Source: JAFKFH01 sp017307375 (GTDB lineage Bacteria > Pseudomonadota > Alphaproteobacteria > Ferrovibrionales > Ferrovibrionaceae). From it: DNA of 64,000 bases. Of the stretch, positions 59,777 to 64,000 are shown piece after piece. The stretch covers positions 4,092,001-4,156,000 of the forward strand of contig OZ245874.1 in NCBI GenBank assembly GCA_965229335.1. The letters are read 5' to 3'. The notes below the pieces were generated by a model, which saw nothing but the letters and a program-made list of their open reading frames with translations, had not been told where the DNA came from and made no database searches. Within the stretch, counting starts at the first letter, position 1. Each line of letters begins with the position of its first letter. Both the position numbers and the translations under genes were made by a program.

Positions 59777-62419
59777 TCAGGCCAGGCGCTTCAGCGCTTC
59801 GTCGAGGCGGGCGATGGTGGCCGAGAAATTGACCTTGCGCTCGTTGTTCTCCTCGAGCACATGGGCCGGCGCCTTGGCGACGAAGTCGGCATTGGCCATG
59901 CGACCGTCGATCTTGGCGATCTCGGCCTCGGCCTTGGCCTTCTCCTTGGCCAGCCGCTCGCGCTCCTTGGCGATGTCGATGACGTCGGCCAGCGGCAGCA
60001 CCACGGTCGCCTCGTCCAGCACGATCTGCACCGCACCCTGGCCGACAGTACCATCGATGGCCGCATCTTCCAGACGGGCGAGGCGCAGAATCGCGTCGCG
60101 ATGGGTGGCAAGCCGCGACTGGCTGAGGCCCGAGGCACCGTTCAGGAACAGCGGGATCTTGGCCGCGGCCGGCACGTTCATCTCGTTGCGCGTCGTCCGC
60201 ACTTCCGAGATCAGCCTGATCACCCATTCCATCTCGTCGAAGGCCGCCTGATCGACCGGCAGGCTGGAGAAATCGGGCCATGGCCGCTGCATCAGGAACT
60301 TGCCCCCGGTGACCGGCTGGTAGCGGCGCTGCCACAACTCCTCGGTCACGAACGGCATGATCGGGTGCATCAATTCCAGAAGCCGCTCGAGCACCCAGGC
60401 GCAAGTGGCGCGGGTCTCGTCCTTGGCCGGGCCGTCGGCCCCCATCAGCACGGGCTTGATGAATTCGAGATACCAGTCGCAATAGGTGCCCCAGGCGAAC
60501 TGATACAGCGCGCCCGCGGCCTCGTTATAGCGATAGGCCTCGATCGCCTGGGTCACCGCCGCGCCGCAGCGCACCGTCGCACCGACGATCCAGCGATTGA
60601 CGGTCTGGGCCACCTTCGCCGGGTCGAAGCCCGGGACCGGGTCGCAGCCGTTCATCTCGGCAAACCGCGAAGCGTTCCACAGCTTGGTACAGAAGTTGCG
60701 ATAACCTTCGACCCGGCTTTCGGCGAGCTTGATGTCGCGGCCCTGGGCCGCCATCGCGGTCAGGGTGAAGCGCATCGCATCGGCGCCGTACTTGTCGATC
60801 AGCACCAGGGGATCGATGACGTTCCCCTTCGACTTCGACATCTTCTGGCCCTTCTCGTCGCGGACCAGGGCGTGGATGTAGATCGTGTGGAACGGGGCCT
60901 CGCCCATGAAATGCAGGCCCATCATGGCCATGCGGGCAACCCAGAAAAAGATGATGTCGAAGCCGGTGACGACCACGTCGGTCTGGTAGTAGCGCGCCAG
61001 CTCGGGCGTTTTCTCGGGCCAGCCCAGCGTCGAGAACGGCCACAAGGCGGACGAGAACCAGGTGTCGAGCACATCCTCGTCGCGCGCCAGCGCGGTCGGC
61101 TGGCCGTAATGGGCGTCGGCCTGGGCCTGGGCATCGCCCTCGGTCTCGGCGACGAACACCTTGCCGTCGGGCGCATACCAGGCCGGGATCTGGTGGCCCC
61201 ACCACAGCTGGCGCGAGATGCACCAGGGCTGGATGTTGCGCATCCACTCGAAATAGGTCTTTTCCCACTGGCGCGGCACGAAGGTCATCGCGCCGGTCTC
61301 GACGGCCTCGATCGCCGGCTTGGCAAGCGTGGCCGCGTCGACATACCACTGGTCGGTCAGGTAGGGCTCGATGACGAGGCCCGAGCGGTCGCCGTGGGGC
61401 ACGGTGTGGACATGGGGCTCGACCTTGACGAGGTAGCCCTGCTCCTCGAGGTCGGCGACGATGCGCTTGCGCGCGTCCTCGCGCTTCAGCCCGCGATAGG
61501 CTTCCGGCCCGTTCTCGTTGATATGGCCTTCGCGGTCGAGGACCACGATCATGTCGAGGCCATGGCGGCGGCCGACCTCGAAATCGTTGAAGTCGTGGGC
61601 CGGCGTCATCTTGACCGCGCCGGTGCCCTTCTCGGGGTCCGAATAGCTGTCGGCCACGATCGGGATGCGGCGACCGACCAGCGGCAGGATCGCATGGCGG
61701 CCGACCAGGTGCTTGAAGCGTTCGTCGTCGGGATGCACGGCGATGCCGGTATCGCCCAGCATGGTTTCCGGGCGGGTGGTCGCGACCGTGATCCGCTCAT
61801 CCGAGCCTTCGATCGGATAGGCGATGTGCCACAGATTGCCCTTGACCTCGCGCGCCTCGACCTCGAGGTCGGAGATGGCTGTCTGGAACTTGATGTCCCA
61901 GTTGACCAGCCGCTTGTCCTTGTAGATCAGGCCCTGCCGGTAAAGCTCGACGAAGACCTTGCGGACGGCGGCCGACAGGCCCTCGTCCATCGTGAAACGC
62001 TCGCGGCTCCAGTCGCAGGACGCGCCGAGGCGGCGCAGCTGGCGGGTGATGGTGCCGCCGCTTTCGGCCTTCCATTCCCAGACCTTCTCGAGAAACTTCT
62101 CGCGGCCGAGGCTGCGCCGGGTCTGCTGGAACTGCTCCAGCTGGCGTTCGACCACCATCTGGGTGGCGATGCCGGCATGGTCGGTCCCGGGCTGCCACAG
62201 CACGTCGCGGCCACGCATGCGCTCGAACCGGATCAGGATGTCCTGCAGCGTATTGTTGAGCGCATGGCCCATATGCAGGCTGCCGGTGACGTTCGGCGGC
62301 GGGATGACGATCGAGAACGGCTTGTTGTCGTTCTGGCCGCAGGCGAAAGCCCCGGCGTCTTCCCACGCGGCATAGAGGCGGGTCTCCACCTCCTCGGGCC
62401 GGTACGTCTTGTCGAGCAT
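59777..62419 (-). CDS. valS: Valyl-tRNA synthetase
   Basis: A class I aminoacyl-tRNA synthetase of about 880 aa. The HIGH motif appears as PPNVTGSLHMGH (HMGH at 49-52) and KMSKS as KGQKMSKSKGN (about residue 524). An editing (CP1) domain lies between them with TTRPETMLGDTGIAVHPDD, and an anticodon-binding domain plus a C-terminal coiled-coil arm ends the protein. I chose the ATG at 62419 (MLDKTYRPEEVE). Two ATGs upstream, at 62443 and 62461, add residues without family similarity, and none has a good Shine-Dalgarno. Confidence 0.96.
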   Translation of the reverse strand: MLDKTYRPEEVETRLYAAWEDAGAFACGQNDNKPFSIVIPPPNVTGSLHMGHALNNTLQDILIRFERMRGRDVLWQPGTDHAGIATQMVVERQLEQFQQTRRSLGREKFLEKVWEWKAESGGTITRQLRRLGASCDWSRERFTMDEGLSAAVRKVFVELYRQGLIYKDKRLVNWDIKFQTAISDLEVEAREVKGNLWHIAYPIEGSDERITVATTRPETMLGDTGIAVHPDDERFKHLVGRHAILPLVGRRIPIVADSYSDPEKGTGAVKMTPAHDFNDFEVGRRHGLDMIVVLDREGHINENGPEAYRGLKREDARKRIVADLEEQGYLVKVEPHVHTVPHGDRSGLVIEPYLTDQWYVDAATLAKPAIEAVETGAMTFVPRQWEKTYFEWMRNIQPWCISRQLWWGHQIPAWYAPDGKVFVAETEGDAQAQADAHYGQPTALARDEDVLDTWFSSALWPFSTLGWPEKTPELARYYQTDVVVTGFDIIFFWVARMAMMGLHFMGEAPFHTIYIHALVRDEKGQKMSKSKGNVIDPLVLIDKYGADAMRFTLTAMAAQGRDIKLAESRVEGYRNFCTKLWNASRFAEMNGCDPVPGFDPAKVAQTVNRWIVGATVRCGAAVTQAIEAYRYNEAAGALYQFAWGTYCDWYLEFIKPVLMGADGPAKDETRATCAWVLERLLELMHPIMPFVTEELWQRRYQPVTGGKFLMQRPWPDFSSLPVDQAAFDEMEWVIRLISEVRTTRNEMNVPAAAKIPLFLNGASGLSQSRLATHRDAILRLARLEDAAIDGTVGQGAVQIVLDEATVVLPLADVIDIAKERERLAKEKAKAEAEIAKIDGRMANADFVAKAPAHVLEENNERKVNFSATIARLDEALKRLA

Positions 62420-62512
62420 GGTCAAATCCGCATCGCTAAGCATGGCTAAAGGCAGAACCATGCTGGATAAGCCAGCGGCCCGGCCCTGGCAAGGAGGGAA
62501 TGACCCGCCGGC

Positions 62513-63148
62513 TCAGTAGCGGGGCGGGTCGTCCTCGCCGCGGCTGGTCAGGCGGCCGACCTCACGCTCGACCGCGCGCTGCACGATCGAGGCGAGATGC
62601 TGGTCGAGCCAGTCGCGCAGCAACGGCTTGAGGAGTTCCTTGACCAGGTCCTCCAGCGTGCGATGCGCCGAACCGAGCGGCATGCCGCGCGAGTCCTGAA
62701 CCGCCGCGAACAGGTTGTTGAAGTGGCTGGCCGCCTGATGGGCGATCGGCTCCGACACCAGGTGCTCAGGCAATTCGTGCGTCAGCTCAAGCACGTCCTC
62801 CACCGGCTGATAGCGCGGCGGGGGAGGCGGCGGTGGCGGTGGCGGTGGCGGCCTGGGACGCGGTGGCGGTGGCGGCGGTGGCGGCTCGGGTTCCGGTTCG
62901 GGCTCGAGTTCCCATTCGGGCTCGGGCTCCGGTTCGGGTTCCGGCTCAGGCTCGGGTTCCGGCTCCGGTTCGGGCGGCGGGGGTGGAGGCGGCGGAGGCG
63001 GCGGCGGGGGTGGCGGCGGAGGCGGTGGCGGCGGTTCCGGCTCCTTGGCCGGCTCCGGTTCGGCCCCATCTTCGGAAATGATCCGCCGGATGGAGGCGAG
63101 GATCTCCTCCATCGTCGGTTCCTGCCCACCTCCCTTGGGGTCGCTCAT
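62513..63148 (-). CDS. PopZ-like protein (DUF2497) with extreme proline/glutamate linker
   Basis: A protein of 211 aa. The N-terminal PTMEEILASIRRIISED is the signature of the alphaproteobacterial PopZ/DUF2497 family, and the C-terminal VKELLKPLLRDWLDQHLASI with VQRAVEREVGRLTSR matches the oligomerisation helices. In Caulobacter PopZ makes a polar matrix that anchors the chromosome origin. Between them, residues about 40-115 are almost only proline and glutamate, including 21 consecutive prolines and a run of Pro-Glu dipeptides. The position between tolC and valS is conserved in the class. Confidence 0.88.
   Translation of the reverse strand: MSDPKGGGQEPTMEEILASIRRIISEDGAEPEPAKEPEPPPPPPPPPPPPPPPPPPPPPEPEPEPEPEPEPEPEPEPEWELEPEPEPEPPPPPPPPRPRPPPPPPPPPPPPRYQPVEDVLELTHELPEHLVSEPIAHQAASHFNNLFAAVQDSRGMPLGSAHRTLEDLVKELLKPLLRDWLDQHLASIVQRAVEREVGRLTSRGEDDPPRY
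62818..63050. repeat. Low-complexity coding repeats within the popZ-like gene
   Basis: GGN-rich triplets encode proline on the minus strand at about 62818-62885 and 62972-63034; between them alternating proline and glutamate codons repeat at about 62886-62972. The repeats are imperfect at third codon positions, which indicates selection on the protein and some age, not a fresh microsatellite expansion. Confidence 0.8.
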
Positions 63149-63321
63149 CCCTGCCCGTTTCGATCCATTTCCAGGGGCTTGAAGCCCGGCTGAACGCCTG
63201 TACGAATATGCGTGACGGCGCCATTACGAATCGGCCTGCCCCGCACAAGTTGCGGCAACGCTAAGCCACGTCCCGCCAAAAAGCCAGCCGGATTGGCCGA
63301 GAACCCCGCTAATACAGGATC
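63149..63321. other. Intergenic region between tolC and popZ-like genes
   Basis: 173 nt with no credible reading frame. It should contain the popZ-like promoter on the minus strand. No strong hairpin is obvious. Confidence 0.4.
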
Positions 63322-64000
63322 TTAGTCGCCGTTGCCGATACCGAGGCCCAGCCACTTGTTGCGCACGCGCTTGTAGTTCTCGGTCGGATCGTAGAGTTCG
63401 ACCGGCAACTTCATGCCGGGCGCGGTCATCGTGCCGACAACTGCCTTCAGCGAATAGGAGGCGACCGCTTCGTCATAGCGGGCGCGCACCAGCGCGACTT
63501 CCGAATTCAGCAGGTTCTGCTCGGTGATCAGGACGTCGAGCACGGTGCGCGAGCCGACGGCCGCTTCCTGCTGGATGCCGTCCAGCGCGATGCGGTTGGC
63601 GTTCACCTGGGCCTGCAGCGATTCGATGTTGGCCCGGGCGGTCAGCAGGTTCTCCCAGGTCGACACCGCGTTGCGGCGGACCTGGCGGCCGGTCTCGTCG
63701 ATCTGCAGCTTGCGCTGGCTGTTGACCTGCTTGCGCTGGCGCACCTGGCTGTAGACGCTGCCGGCTTCGTACAGCGGCATCGTGACCTGCCCGAGAATCT
63801 GGGCGGAGTTGGTGGTCAGATCCGGCGTCGTCGTCTCGTTCGAGCGATTCAGCTGGCCAACAAGGTTGAACTGCGGCAGCAGCTGGCCGGTGGTGGCATC
63901 GATATCGTATTTCGACGCGATCTCGCGATAGCGGGCGGCGGCATAGTCCGGGTTCTGGTCCTGCGCCTGGGCCCAGGCCTCGTCTTCCGAGCGGGGCAGA
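63322..64000 (-). CDS. tolC: TolC family outer membrane protein, C-terminal part
   Basis: The gene runs off the window; the last 226 codons or so are present. The frame stays open to the edge, reading LPRSEDEAWAQAQDQNPDYA and then LLPQFNLVGQLNRSNETTT before the MPLYEAGSVYSQVRQRKQ segment, which is typical of the TolC barrel/alpha-barrel repeat boundary. Long heptad-rich helices follow, with VGSRTVLDVLITEQNLLNSEVALVRARYD-type features (split here as VGSRTVLDVL and TEQNLLNSEVALV), and a final KLPVELYDPTENY strand region. The family is the outer-membrane duct of type I secretion and RND efflux. Confidence 0.92.
   Translation of the reverse strand, partial: LPRSEDEAWAQAQDQNPDYAAARYREIASKYDIDATTGQLLPQFNLVGQLNRSNETTTPDLTTNSAQILGQVTMPLYEAGSVYSQVRQRKQVNSQRKLQIDETGRQVRRNAVSTWENLLTARANIESLQAQVNANRIALDGIQQEAAVGSRTVLDVLITEQNLLNSEVALVRARYDEAVASYSLKAVVGTMTAPGMKLPVELYDPTENYKRVRNKWLGLGIGNGD

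Noticed and set aside
59861..62449. An 862-codon open frame antisense to valS
   Set aside because: It mirrors valS codon structure, lacks motifs and is explained by GC-rich third positions.
62818..63050. Regular triplet repeats that look at first like a CRISPR-type or tandem-repeat array
   Set aside because: They are in-frame codons for proline and glutamate within the PopZ-like gene, with synonymous variation and no spacers.
1..64000. tRNA, rRNA, CRISPR arrays, insertion sequences, prophage or defence systems
   Set aside because: None was recognised by eye on either strand. No transposase, integrase, restriction or Cas-like protein is encoded, and gene content is chromosomal throughout.

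Overview
The window is GC-rich, tightly packed alphaproteobacterial chromosome. The conserved order lpxB-lpxI-lpxA-fabZ-lpxD-skp-bamA-rseP-dxr-cdsA-uppS-frr-pyrH-tsf-rpsB, a tolC/popZ/valS block at the other end, and the absence of phage or transposon genes point to a free-living Rhodospirillales-like member of the class. That placement is inferred from synteny and protein character, not from a tree.

Region 1 (1-13394, minus strand) is the translation, isoprenoid, CDP-diglyceride, outer-membrane assembly and lipid A supercluster. Most genes overlap by 4-17 nt or sit a few bases apart. Region 2 (13395-14134) has no credible protein gene. It carries two copies, exactly 330 bp apart, of a promoter with TTGACG-N17-TATGTT flanked by alphaproteobacterial LexA-type half-sites (GTTC-N7-GTTC), each followed by a strong hairpin. 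This is the best candidate for something undescribed. Region 3 (14135-16560) holds a HIT hydrolase, a quinone oxidoreductase and a divergent LysR regulator.

Region 4 (16661-22469) is a trehalose/glucan operon: a membrane-anchored OtsA with an extracytoplasmic N-terminal domain, OtsB, a GH15 glucoamylase-like protein, then a protein of unknown function. Region 5 (22428-26696) is a partner-switching module: STAS antagonist, RsbW-like kinase, Cache-domain RsbU-like phosphatase, a CDF-like membrane protein without the usual metal ligands, and a second STAS protein. An orphan amino-acid-type binding protein follows, then dnaE and a diguanylate cyclase.

Region 6 (32921-39817) is a series of small exporter and regulator units: AzlCD, a GT39 transferase, a LysR regulator, a TSUP transporter, an AraC regulator and an EamA transporter. 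Region 7 (39799-46356) is a Ugp-type ABC importer operon with a metallophosphoesterase and a CX5R phosphatase, divergent from a TetR regulator that has a perfect 16-bp palindromic operator.

Region 8 (46399-57505) is a catabolic island: two paralogous amidohydrolases with a taurine/nitrate-type ABC importer, and an intradiol dioxygenase, SDR, BKACE enzyme, MDR oxidoreductase and cupin operon. A LacI regulator and a second cupin diverge from it. Three matching LacI-type operators precede the two degradative operons and the regulator, so they probably form one regulon for an unidentified, possibly nitrogen-bearing aromatic or cyclic compound. Region 9 (57502-64000) holds a LysR/EamA pair, a cytidine-deaminase-like protein, valS, an extreme proline-rich PopZ-like protein and the C-terminal part of a TolC-family protein.
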